Source: Chryseobacterium sp. FH2 (GTDB taxonomy: Bacteria > Bacteroidota > Bacteroidia > Flavobacteriales > Weeksellaceae). Taken from it: DNA of 64,000 nt. Position numbers and translations under genes: made by a program. Positions within the stretch are counted from its first letter, which is position 1. Each line of letters begins with the position of its first letter. Shown here one piece after another: positions 56,869 to 64,000 of this stretch. The stretch covers positions 248,001 through 312,000 of the forward strand of contig NZ_LFNE01000003.1 of assembly GCF_001045455.1 (NCBI RefSeq), given 5' to 3'. The notes below the pieces were generated by a model that had not been told where the DNA came from, did no database searches, and saw only the letters and a program-made list of their open reading frames with translations.

Positions 56869-58293
56869 TTATTGATTTCTTACCCATTGATTAAAATCTA
56901 TATCCGGAGATAATTCTAACTTTTTACGCAATCTGTATTTCTTGGATTCTACAGTACGGATTGACATATTTCCATATTGGGCAATTTCTTTATTGGAAAA
57001 ATTCAGTTTCACGTATGCTATAAACTTCATATCATTGAGTGTAAGCTCAGGATATTTTGAAGTCATATTGTTGTAAAATTCTAAATAATATTCTCTAAAT
57101 TTTACAATAAAAGTGGGATCTCCATTTATGGCGAGTTGAATAATTTCATCGACTGAAATATCCAGCCTTTTCTTCAATATATCTGTTTCCTGCTCTTTTT
57201 CGTGAATTGCCTTATTTTGAAGCTTTTGTTTTGTACGGTAAATATTGTAGATAATCAAAACAACTGCAATACTTGTCAAAATAATGGTTAAAATGATGTA
57301 GAAAGTTTTGATTTTGTTGTTTTTTTCTTTTTCAGCATGTTGGTTGAGCAATATTTCCATGGGAATATTCAAGGCATTCCGTTGATTTGCGATAAGACTG
57401 TCATTGAGGTTAGAATATTTTTGAAGATATTCATTTTCTTTCTGAATATCATTAAGTTTTTTATACGTTTCAGCTATGAGTTTATAGGTATCTCGATCCC
57501 TTCCTTTCAATCCGGCTTTTTTAGAAATCTTTAAAGAATTAAAGAAATTTTCCAGTGCTTTGTTATATTCTTTTTTTTCCAGATATAGTTCTCCATAACC
57601 TCGAAGCACATTTGATTTACCTTCTACAGAAGCTTTTTGGGCTAAAACTGCTGCTTTATCAAGATAATATTTTGCAGAATCAAATTCCTTGGAAGCCATA
57701 TGTCTTTCTGCAATTTCTATAAAGAGCATAGGAATGGGTGATTTCATACACTTGCGTTCCATTACATTCGCGGAATCTTTCATACCCATTAATGCAAAGC
57801 TGGATCTTTTCCATTCATATATATAATACAATTGTTTATTTTTTATTTTATTATCATCAATTTCTTGGGCATATTGTAAGGCTTCATTAAAACTCATTAT
57901 TCCTTTTTCATACATTCCCAATCCATAGTAATTTCTACCATACACAATATTTAAGCCTGTGAGCAATTCTTTGTCATTTACTTTCTTAAGTCTGGTATTC
58001 GCATATTCTAAGAGCTCAAAACTTTCTTTATTTTTCAGGAGGGCGCATAATGTAGAAGCTATGCTTATATATGCTTTTATTTCTCCTTTATCGTATTTTA
58101 ATTTTTGTGATTCTTTAATAAGCTTTTTCTCCAATAGGATTTTTCTTTTAAGATCGCCAATATCCTGCAATCTTTTAGCTTCATGGTTTTGTAAACTATC
58201 AATTTTCCGGATAGTATATATTTGCGCTTTTGATAATGTGAAGGAAAATAAGAAAAATAAGTATATTTTTCTATAATGTTTGAAATATTTCAT
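56869..58293 (-). CDS. TPR-containing LuxR-type regulator, membrane-anchored
   Basis: A 474-residue protein. The signal peptide ends in SKAQ (residue 24); TPR-like repeats fill about 60-300; one membrane helix is at 330-352 and a coiled-coil at 353-375. The C-terminus (ELTLNDMKFIAYVKLNFSNK, then EIAQYGNMSIRTVESKKYRL) is a LuxR/GerE-type helix-turn-helix. A sensor outside with a DNA-binding tail inside is a known Bacteroidota design. Its gene lies upstream of the adhesin-like gene on the same strand, so control of the surface genes is likely but inferred. Confidence 0.87.
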   Translation of the reverse strand: MKYFKHYRKIYLFFLFSFTLSKAQIYTIRKIDSLQNHEAKRLQDIGDLKRKILLEKKLIKESQKLKYDKGEIKAYISIASTLCALLKNKESFELLEYANTRLKKVNDKELLTGLNIVYGRNYYGLGMYEKGIMSFNEALQYAQEIDDNKIKNKQLYYIYEWKRSSFALMGMKDSANVMERKCMKSPIPMLFIEIAERHMASKEFDSAKYYLDKAAVLAQKASVEGKSNVLRGYGELYLEKKEYNKALENFFNSLKISKKAGLKGRDRDTYKLIAETYKKLNDIQKENEYLQKYSNLNDSLIANQRNALNIPMEILLNQHAEKEKNNKIKTFYIILTIILTSIAVVLIIYNIYRTKQKLQNKAIHEKEQETDILKKRLDISVDEIIQLAINGDPTFIVKFREYYLEFYNNMTSKYPELTLNDMKFIAYVKLNFSNKEIAQYGNMSIRTVESKKYRLRKKLELSPDIDFNQWVRNQ

Positions 58294-58846
58294 AAATATT
58301 TAATCATAATTTGTTTAATATGTGTTATTTACAAAAATATACAAAAAATTATGTAGAAATATTATATATATAAAATATTGAATATTGTTACAATAAATTA
58401 ATAGTAAAATATTCATATTATTAATACATTAATATAAAATGTGCAGAGTTACTGTATATTTTTTGAAAATAACAGATTAAGAAAAGAAAGTCTTCCTAAG
58501 AATTAAGATTAAAAAGAAAAGTTGATTTATAGAATCTTACTGGAAAATATAGTAAATGGATTTATTAATTGTATGATTAATAAACTAAGTCTCTCACAAA
58601 ACAAAAATAGTTGTGGACAAAGTTATAAATTTTTCGTTAAAAAATCTTTAAAAAAATGATTTAGTACAAATGTAAAAGTTACAAGAGAAGAAAATTTTTT
58701 TTCTTCTATAAATAAGTAATGATTGTTTTGTATTTTTAATAAAAAATGCAATAGGTACAGGAATATAATTTCTTAAAAACTATCAAAATTCTAAAGTATT
58801 TTTTTAATAAATTACTTTGTTGATATTGTATAATTTCACCATTTGA
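58294..58846. other. Very AT-rich intergenic region
   Basis: About 550 bases without a supported gene. It is among the most AT-rich parts of the window. It contains the right copy of the 13-bp inverted repeat and a DnaA-box-like TGTGGACAA (58612-58620). No terminator is evident after the Crp gene, which reads towards this gap. Confidence 0.45.
58584..58596 (-). repeat. 13-bp inverted repeat, right copy
   Basis: ACTAAGTCTCTCA is the exact reverse complement of the word at 54926-54938. Confidence 0.35.
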
Positions 58847-59443
58847 TTAGTAAAAAATTTTGCCGTTTTCAATTTTTAATACCTTTTCATTTTCTAATTT
58901 TTTCACAGATCTGATTACTGTTTCTACCCGCAGACCGGTCAGATTAGCTATTTGCTGACGGGTAAGGGGAACCTGAAACGAATAGGGTTCATTATAAGAA
59001 TTGTAATTCTTAAGATAATTCATTATTGTTTTAATCTTAAACAACGGATCTTGCGATGAGTTATTAAATAACATAATATACTTATAATATAATCTGTCTG
59101 ATAAACATCTGAACATGTTTAATGATACCTCAGGATTTTGACTTAATAAGCTTAAAAAATCATTCTTTGGAAGTTTCAAAATATTACAATTAGTTTTAGC
59201 AACAGCATTCATTGGATAAGGTCTATTGTTAAAAAGTAATGACTCACCGAAACTTTGTCCGTCAGAAAGAATGTTTTGAGTAAATTCTTTTCCGTCCTCA
59301 TGATAGTTGTTTAATTCTACAATACCACTAGCAATTTGAAAATAGAACTTAGGTATACTACCTTCGTGAAAAATGATTTGATTAGCTTCATATTTTTCAT
59401 AGTTTGCACCATAAGCTAATAATAGATCTTCAGAAATTATCAT
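58847..59443 (-). CDS. Crp/Fnr family transcriptional regulator
   Basis: A 198-residue protein. The beta-roll effector domain is at about 15-120 (IIFHEGSIPKFYFQIASGIVEL, GQSFGESLLFNNRPYPMNAV) and the winged helix at about 148-195 (VPLTRQQIANLTGLRVETVI). It lacks an FNR-type Cys cluster. It resembles the Bacteroidota Crp-like group more than E. coli Crp. It is divergent from the stress cluster starting at 59732 and may control that or the surface genes. Confidence 0.9.
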   Translation of the reverse strand: MIISEDLLLAYGANYEKYEANQIIFHEGSIPKFYFQIASGIVELNNYHEDGKEFTQNILSDGQSFGESLLFNNRPYPMNAVAKTNCNILKLPKNDFLSLLSQNPEVSLNMFRCLSDRLYYKYIMLFNNSSQDPLFKIKTIMNYLKNYNSYNEPYSFQVPLTRQQIANLTGLRVETVIRSVKKLENEKVLKIENGKIFY

Positions 59444-59700
59444 AATATAGGTTTTATGGTTAAAAAATGAATATTAAGTAAATTGGTTCAATTTTAGATA
59501 CACAAATTATACCAGACCTGCTTTTTTACATACCACATAATTACCACACAACTGGGATTTATATAATTTGATACCGGATTTTTTTACAAGACAATAAGTA
59601 AAAGTTGATGAAAACTTATGATTTTACTCATAAAAATCCATTTTATAGTTGTGTAAATTAGAGTATAAAAATGTTTTTTTTAATGGTAAACTTTTAAATA

Positions 59701-59708
59701 TAATTTTG
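59701..59708 (+). promoter_or_regulatory. Candidate -7 element for the iron-permease-like gene
   Basis: TAATTTTG fits TAnnTTTG, 24 bases before the ATG of the next gene. No TTG -33 word stands at the ideal distance, so an activator may be involved. Confidence 0.4.
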
Positions 59709-59731
59709 TATTAAATCAATATATTAATATT

Positions 59732-60157
59732 ATGAAAAAGAATTTTTTTGACAGATTTGCAGATTGGGCCGTATGCTTTACCGGAAGTGCAGGAGCCTTT
59801 ATAGGAGCCAGTTTATTGGTTGTAATTTGGGCAGCTACAGGGCCTATGTTCAAATTTTCTGAAGTTTGGCAGATGGTGATTAATACAGGGACAACTATTA
59901 TTACTTTTCTTATGGTATTCCTTATCCAAAAAGCACAGAATAAAGATTCAAAAGCAATCCAGATTAAACTTAACGAACTTATAGCCACTCAGGCGAACGC
60001 AAGCAACAGGATTGTGGATATTGAGGATCTGACAGAAGATGAATTGGATGAATTACATAAGTTTTACGAAAAAATAGGTAAATTCCCCACGAAAAAAGTA
60101 GAATCGCGTGAAACAAACCCTACTATTGCTGAAAAACATACCCGAGATTATAAGTAA
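59732..60157 (+). CDS. Low-affinity iron permease family protein
   Basis: A 141-residue membrane protein with two helices at about 14-35 and 47-68, followed by a charged C-terminal tail. The segments TGSAGAFIGASLLVVIWAATGP and TTIITFLMVFLIQKAQNKDSKA match the family that is named after yeast Fet4. The bacterial proteins are much shorter than Fet4, so iron transport is not established. First gene of the stress cluster; a terminator follows. Confidence 0.88.
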   Translation: MKKNFFDRFADWAVCFTGSAGAFIGASLLVVIWAATGPMFKFSEVWQMVINTGTTIITFLMVFLIQKAQNKDSKAIQIKLNELIATQANASNRIVDIEDLTEDELDELHKFYEKIGKFPTKKVESRETNPTIAEKHTRDYK

Positions 60158-60209
60158 TTATTTTGCTCATCCCAATTGTATTGAACAGGGTAAAAAAATT
60201 AAATAAAAA

Positions 60210-60232
60210 AAGCCACTTTCAAAAGTGGCTTT
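60210..60232. terminator. Bidirectional terminator
   Basis: The stem AAGCCACTTT and complement lies between the convergent iron-permease-like gene and the SDR gene, with T runs on both sides. Confidence 0.8.
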
Positions 60233-60251
60233 ATATTATCCTAAAATTTCA

Positions 60252-61253
60252 TTAAGGCTGTCCCATTCCTCCTGACGAACCATAAATCTGACCTGTTGCA
60301 AAACTGGCATCATTTGCAGCTAACTGTACAAAAATGGAGGCCAATTCCGCAGGTTGCCCCGGTCTTCCTAAAGGGGTATCAGCACCAAATTTTTCTATAT
60401 TTTCCTGAGTTTGCCCGCCACTCACTTCGAGCGCTGTCCAGACAGGTCCCGGGGCTATACCGTTTACTCGTATTCCTTTAGGACCTAATTGTTTAGCCAG
60501 AGATTTTACGTAACTTGTCGTGGCTGCCTTTGTTTGTGCATAATCATATAAATTAGGTGAAGGATCATAAGCCTGAACCGAAGATAAGCCGATAATACAG
60601 GAGCCCGGTTTTAAATGAGGCAGAGCAGCTTTTGTAAGCCAAAATGGAGCATAAATATTGGTTTTCATTGTTCTTTCAAATTCTTCAGTGCTGATGTCTA
60701 GAATGGATTCGTGAGTTTTCTGATGTCCCGCATTATTAACCAGGATATCCAATCCTCCTAATTGCTGGACTGCCTGTGAGATAAGTTTATTACAAAATGA
60801 TTCCTCACGCAGATCTCCAGGTATAGCTATAGCTTTTCTGCCGGCACTTTTGATTAATTCGATAACTTCTATTGCGTCTGATTCCTCCTCGGGAAGATAA
60901 TTAATGGCAACATCTGCCCCTTCCCGGGCGTAGGCAATGGCCGCAGCTCGTCCCATTCCTGAATCTCCGCCCGTGATTAAAGCTTTTCTTCCTGTTAATC
61001 TTCCTGATCCTACATAAGTTTTTTCACCATGATCGGGAACAGGAACCATTTTACTGGCCAAACCCGGAAAAGGTTGTGACTGTCTTTTAAATGGAGGTGC
61101 CGGATACTTTGTTGTCGGGTCAGTAAGTGCCGAGCTTATGCTGTTTTTCTGATTTCGATGAGTTTGGGTAAATGCACTTGGTGCAACAGCTGCCACAGCA
61201 ATAGTTGTCGCTATTTTTCCGATAGCGTTTCTTCGTGTGATTTCTTTTTCCAT
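60252..61253 (-). CDS. SDR oxidoreductase with Tat-like signal
   Basis: A 333-residue enzyme. The N-terminus, EITRRNAIGKIATTIAVAAV, is a twin-arginine-type signal, so the folded enzyme may be exported. A Pro-rich stretch with PPFKRQSQPFPG follows, then the Rossmann fold with TGGDSGMGRA, NNAG and YAQTK. It belongs to the general-stress-protein-39 group, like the cytosolic enzyme at 21087, but has the added signal. Cofactor-binding before Tat export would fit. Downstream of the DUF2383 gene by 48 bases, same strand. Confidence 0.9.
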   Translation of the reverse strand: MEKEITRRNAIGKIATTIAVAAVAPSAFTQTHRNQKNSISSALTDPTTKYPAPPFKRQSQPFPGLASKMVPVPDHGEKTYVGSGRLTGRKALITGGDSGMGRAAAIAYAREGADVAINYLPEEESDAIEVIELIKSAGRKAIAIPGDLREESFCNKLISQAVQQLGGLDILVNNAGHQKTHESILDISTEEFERTMKTNIYAPFWLTKAALPHLKPGSCIIGLSSVQAYDPSPNLYDYAQTKAATTSYVKSLAKQLGPKGIRVNGIAPGPVWTALEVSGGQTQENIEKFGADTPLGRPGQPAELASIFVQLAANDASFATGQIYGSSGGMGQP

Positions 61254-61301
61254 ATTATTTTAAGATTTGGTGTGCGTTATTTAAAGGTGAAGATTATTTT
61301 G

Positions 61302-61760
61302 CTATTCTTTTTTATAATCTTCAATCTTTTTAAATTGATTATAAGAGTCTTTAAGGCTATGTAACTGTTCAGAAACAACCTTTGAGCTTTTTTCACAAAG
61401 ATCTCCACTGGCAAGAGCCTTCTGATAAGCATCAATAGCTGCTTTTTCTCCAAAAACTACATTTCCCAAAGTAGATTCTTCAAGATTTCCCAGAGTAAAA
61501 GAATTTTTAATATCAATCCATGCTCTGTGCAAAGTTCCGGCCACGGAAGGCGAATCCTGCGGTGTTCCGTTTTTTTCAGTGATCAGATTGATCAATTCAT
61601 TTTTCATGATTTTTGACTGAGAAATCATACGGTCATATTCATCTTTTACATCGGGATACATTTCCCACACCTTTCCTTCAACTTTTTCAAACCCTTCGAT
61701 TCTGTCATTGGTGATTTGCAGTAAATCATTTAATACGGCTACTGTCTGTTCGGTTTTCAT
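61302..61760 (-). CDS. PA2169/DUF2383 four-helix-bundle protein
   Basis: A 152-residue ferritin-like helical protein. The signatures LNDLLQITNDRIEGFEKVEG at the start and GTLHRAWIDIKNSF then VVFGEKAAIDAYQKAL match the PA2169 family. Members are induced by stress and have unknown function. It is probably co-transcribed with the SDR gene that follows. Confidence 0.92.
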   Translation of the reverse strand: MKTEQTVAVLNDLLQITNDRIEGFEKVEGKVWEMYPDVKDEYDRMISQSKIMKNELINLITEKNGTPQDSPSVAGTLHRAWIDIKNSFTLGNLEESTLGNVVFGEKAAIDAYQKALASGDLCEKSSKVVSEQLHSLKDSYNQFKKIEDYKKE

Positions 61761-62172
61761 AATAAAATTTTTGTGATTATTTGATTTTCTACAAGAATTG
61801 TGCCTCTAAAAAGCTTTATTATTACCAATTTGTAACTTATTTACTGCTTATATATACACGAAAAAAGGGTTATAAGAAAGTGAAGATTAAAAAAAACAAA
61901 CAGACTAAAGGACTGTTTTGAGAATTGATAAGTTGATGAATAAAATTAAAAAAATAACACAAAGTATTGCTTTGTGATCCTGATCATAAACTATTTTTTT
62001 ATAACCTGCTAACTTTGGAATACCAATTTACAAGTTCAACGCTCCTGTTGAGAAACAGAATATTTTCATAAATATTAAAAAAGAACATCAACTCATTAAT
62101 TGTTATTTAATACTAGTCACAAGTAACGATTAATATATCACTTAACAATATTAATATAAAAAAAATTCAGTT
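61761..62172. other. Intergenic region between divergent stress genes
   Basis: About 410 AT-rich bases. A TAACTTTG (62010-62017) fits the -7 consensus but lies 155 bases before the next ORF. A Crp-site-like word, TGTGATCCTGATCATAA (61973-61989), is near. No gene is seen. Confidence 0.4.
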
Positions 62173-62844
62173 ATGAACACTAGAAATTCAAACAATCGAA
62201 GTTCAAGAAACAACTCCTCCAACAATGAATCAAGATCGACTCTTGAAGAAGTTTATCAGCTAGGATATGATCACGGTTATAATGACGCATCTCAGGATGA
62301 AGATTATGATGATGATTTCTCAGAATTTGAGGATTATTATGATGATGGTTATGACGATGACGATGATTACGGTGATGACTACGATGATGATTATGATGAT
62401 GACTACGATGATGACGATGATGATGATAATGATAACAGAGGTCGAAGAAGTTCAGGCGGAAATCAGCAAAGAGACAGCAGAGGAAGATACACATCGGGAA
62501 GCGGAAGAAGTTCTCGGGGAAGTTCAGGTAATTCCAATAATTCAGGAAGAAGATCAAGCTCATCTTCAAGCTCAGGACGTTCTTCCTCATCAGGAAGAGG
62601 CAGAAGCTCTTCTTCGGGAAATAGCTCGCGTTCGTCTGGTAATTCAGGAAGATCAGGTAATTCAGGAAGATCAAATTCTAATTCAAATTCAGGCTCAGGA
62701 AACGGGACTTCAAAAAGAGGTTTTGCATCTATGAGTAAGGCAGAACGTACAAGAATTGCACGTATGGGAGGTCAGGCTTCTCATGGAGGAGGCAGATCTT
62801 CAGGTTCTGGCAGATCAGGATTTGGAGGCAGACGTAATTCATAA
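62173..62844 (+). CDS. Low-complexity protein with KGG-type stress motif
   Basis: A 223-residue protein in three parts. Residues 1-38 are Ser/Asn-rich; about 39-92 are nearly all Asp with Tyr and Glu; 93-180 are Ser/Gly/Arg repeats. The C-terminal end (GFASMSKAERTRIARMGGQA, from about 183) is the KGG/GsiB-type motif found in desiccation and general-stress proteins. The charge flips from strongly acidic to basic along the chain, suggesting self-association or a hydrogel-like state. It is probably fully disordered. Confidence 0.85.
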   Translation: MNTRNSNNRSSRNNSSNNESRSTLEEVYQLGYDHGYNDASQDEDYDDDFSEFEDYYDDGYDDDDDYGDDYDDDYDDDYDDDDDDDNDNRGRRSSGGNQQRDSRGRYTSGSGRSSRGSSGNSNNSGRRSSSSSSSGRSSSSGRGRSSSSGNSSRSSGNSGRSGNSGRSNSNSNSGSGNGTSKRGFASMSKAERTRIARMGGQASHGGGRSSGSGRSGFGGRRNS

Positions 62845-62921
62845 TTCATTTAATAGGTCACTTCTTTCGTAACATAAAAAGGAAGGGGGTGACCTTTTAA
62901 TTAAACACCACACATCACACT

Positions 62922-63506
62922 ATGGCAACTAAGACAGAAAATAATAATACAACAGCTACAGACAAAAAAATTGCGGTAGGAAATGCTACTGTTAATGAGA
63001 ACGAAATGAAAAATTCTTCTCTGCACAAATTTTTTGTTGATGCATTAAAAGACATTTATTATGCTGAGCACAAATTAGTAGATGCTCTGCAGACTATGCA
63101 TGATGCTGCAACTACAGAAGAACTGAAAGACGCTTTTGAAGATCACCAGCTTCAGACCAAAAAGCATATTAGCCGTCTGGAAAAAGTTTTTAAACTAATT
63201 AATGAAACAGCGGAACAAAAAAAATGCGAGGCAATGGATGGGTTGATAAAAGAAGGCGAAGAAATAATAAAATCTACCGAAGAAGGTTCTATGACGCGTG
63301 ATGCAGCCTTAATTATAGCAGCACAAAAAGTTGAGCATTACGAAATTGCAACCTATGGAGGTCTTGCCCAGCTTGCCATCACAATGGGGCATGACAAAGC
63401 TGCAGATCTATTAGAAAAAACATTACAGGAAGAGGAAGATACAGATTATAATCTTACAGAAATAGCAGAAACATCGATTAATTTTGATGCCGAGCAAGAA
63501 GATTAA
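62922..63506 (+). CDS. YciE/DUF892 ferritin-like protein
   Basis: A 194-residue protein. A disordered N-terminal tail (about 1-30) precedes the DUF892 four-helix bundle (HKFFVDALKDIYYAEHKLVD, KVEHYEIATYGGLAQLA, LLEKTLQEEEDTDYNL). The Glu/His residues of a di-iron site are present. YciE-type proteins are induced by osmotic and stationary-phase stress. It follows the KGG gene by 77 bases on the same strand. Confidence 0.93.
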   Translation: MATKTENNNTTATDKKIAVGNATVNENEMKNSSLHKFFVDALKDIYYAEHKLVDALQTMHDAATTEELKDAFEDHQLQTKKHISRLEKVFKLINETAEQKKCEAMDGLIKEGEEIIKSTEEGSMTRDAALIIAAQKVEHYEIATYGGLAQLAITMGHDKAADLLEKTLQEEEDTDYNLTEIAETSINFDAEQED

Positions 63507-63529
63507 GCCCCTTTAGTACATATAATTTC

Positions 63530-63558
63530 AAGCCATATAGGAATTTTCTATATGGCTT
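63530..63558 (+). terminator. Rho-independent terminator
   Basis: AAGCCATATAG and complement form a perfect 11-bp stem with a seven-base loop, 24 bases after the YciE stop codon. Confidence 0.7.
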
Positions 63559-63954
63559 TCGGCTCATGTATTACATGATATAATTAAAGTAAACAGCATT
63601 AGAAATTTGGTCATATTATTGCATTATTTTTCATATCACCAAAATGACATGATATAAAAAGTAAAGAAAATCAGAATGCAAAGCTCAATTACTTAAGTTC
63701 ATTAAAGAATCAAACAACATGAGAAATTGATAGCTAATCTGGCGTAATAGTCGGATTTATTTAGGAGGTGAGAAAAATTTATAAGGCAAGTAATGTCAAC
63801 AATAAAAACATATATCATTTCTTACATAAAAAGCGACTGAGAATTTATAAATGCAGTTTCACAGCCTCACGTTTGGAAATTCGGAGAAGATAGAAACAGT
63901 TAGGCACAATTAGCCAACTTTAAAATATTACACACCACATAAAATATTAAAATT
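63559..63954. other. Intergenic region before the alcohol dehydrogenase
   Basis: About 395 bases with no supported ORF. The word ACATGATATAA followed by AAAGTAAA occurs twice (near 63573 and 63649), which could be a regulator site. The leader ACACACCACATAAAAT upstream of the last gene echoes the leader of the YciE gene. Confidence 0.4.
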
Positions 63955-64000
63955 ATGAAAGCTGCAGTTTTTCACGCTCCAGGTAAAATTACCTGTGATA
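63955..64000 (+). CDS. Zinc-dependent alcohol dehydrogenase, N-terminus only
   Basis: Only 15 codons are inside the window: MKAAVFHAPGKITCD. This is a typical start of the zinc-dependent medium-chain dehydrogenase family. The rest lies beyond the edge, so the assignment to a subgroup is open. It reads in the same direction as the stress genes before it. Confidence 0.6.
   Translation, partial: MKAAVFHAPGKITCD

Noticed and set aside
61973..61989. Crp-like site TGTGATCCTGATCATAA between stress genes
   Set aside because: It has only a partial match to the second half-site, and flavobacterial Crp-like proteins need not use the E. coli consensus.
62180..62734. Long His-rich and Met/Ile-rich ORFs overlapping the KGG gene
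   Set aside because: They are shadows of the Asp (GAT) and Ser/Gly repeats read in other frames.

Overview
The window looks like chromosome of a Chryseobacterium-type flavobacterium (Bacteroidota, Weeksellaceae). The DNA is AT-rich. Starts usually follow A-rich leaders rather than strong Shine-Dalgarno sequences, and several promoters fit the Bacteroidota -7 consensus TAnnTTTG. Many exported proteins end their signal peptide in '..AQ' or '..SQ', and the gene families are those of soil and water flavobacteria. The genus is inferred from family content; no database search was run.

Layout. 0-5 kb: an ECF sigma factor with a membrane partner, an S41 peptidase lipoprotein, a metallo-hydrolase and a small GNAT protein. 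5-10.7 kb: AraC regulator, aldo/keto reductase and Bcr-type exporter, a wrecked haem-binding-domain gene, and a divergent SDR/HxlR pair. 10.8-13.8 kb: monomeric isocitrate dehydrogenase and thiol peroxidase. 13.8-23.4 kb: small accessory enzymes rich in paralogues (VOC/glyoxalase, SRPBCC, DinB-like, alpha/beta hydrolase, SDR, DoxX-like) plus DUF763 and Crp-like genes. 23.6-29.2 kb: S9 peptidase, glycosyltransferase, a second ECF sigma operon, a J-domain protein and a 51-residue Cys-rich microprotein. 29.8-40.3 kb: glycine decarboxylase, an AAA ATPase, a frameshifted MepB gene, an SMR exporter, a Nei-type glycosylase, dGTPase, a frameshifted nitronate monooxygenase and an SPFH protein. 40.5-49.8 kb: DUF3857/transglutaminase, DUF962, an APC permease, and a large TPR protein paired with an outer-membrane barrel. 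49.9-51.1 kb: tRNA-Arg and a short segment closed by a copy of the tRNA 3' end. 51.1-58.3 kb: a surface-protein block with a trimeric-adhesin-like protein, three C1q-like secreted proteins, two small HTH proteins and a TPR-LuxR regulator. 58.8-64 kb: a Crp regulator and a general-stress cluster (iron-permease-like protein, SDR, DUF2383, KGG protein, YciE/DUF892) running into a zinc alcohol dehydrogenase cut by the window end.

The least ordinary parts are: the surface block with its two co-directional HTH proteins; the tRNA-Arg segment bounded by a 14-bp direct repeat; an apparent short minus-strand transcription unit near 34.2-34.5 kb with a promoter, a 26-codon ORF, a hairpin and a terminator; the Cys-rich microprotein overlapping the J-domain gene; a DnaA-box-like cluster at 44.9 kb; and several recent or old gene wrecks. 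I saw no CRISPR array, intact insertion sequence, prophage or recognisable defence system.
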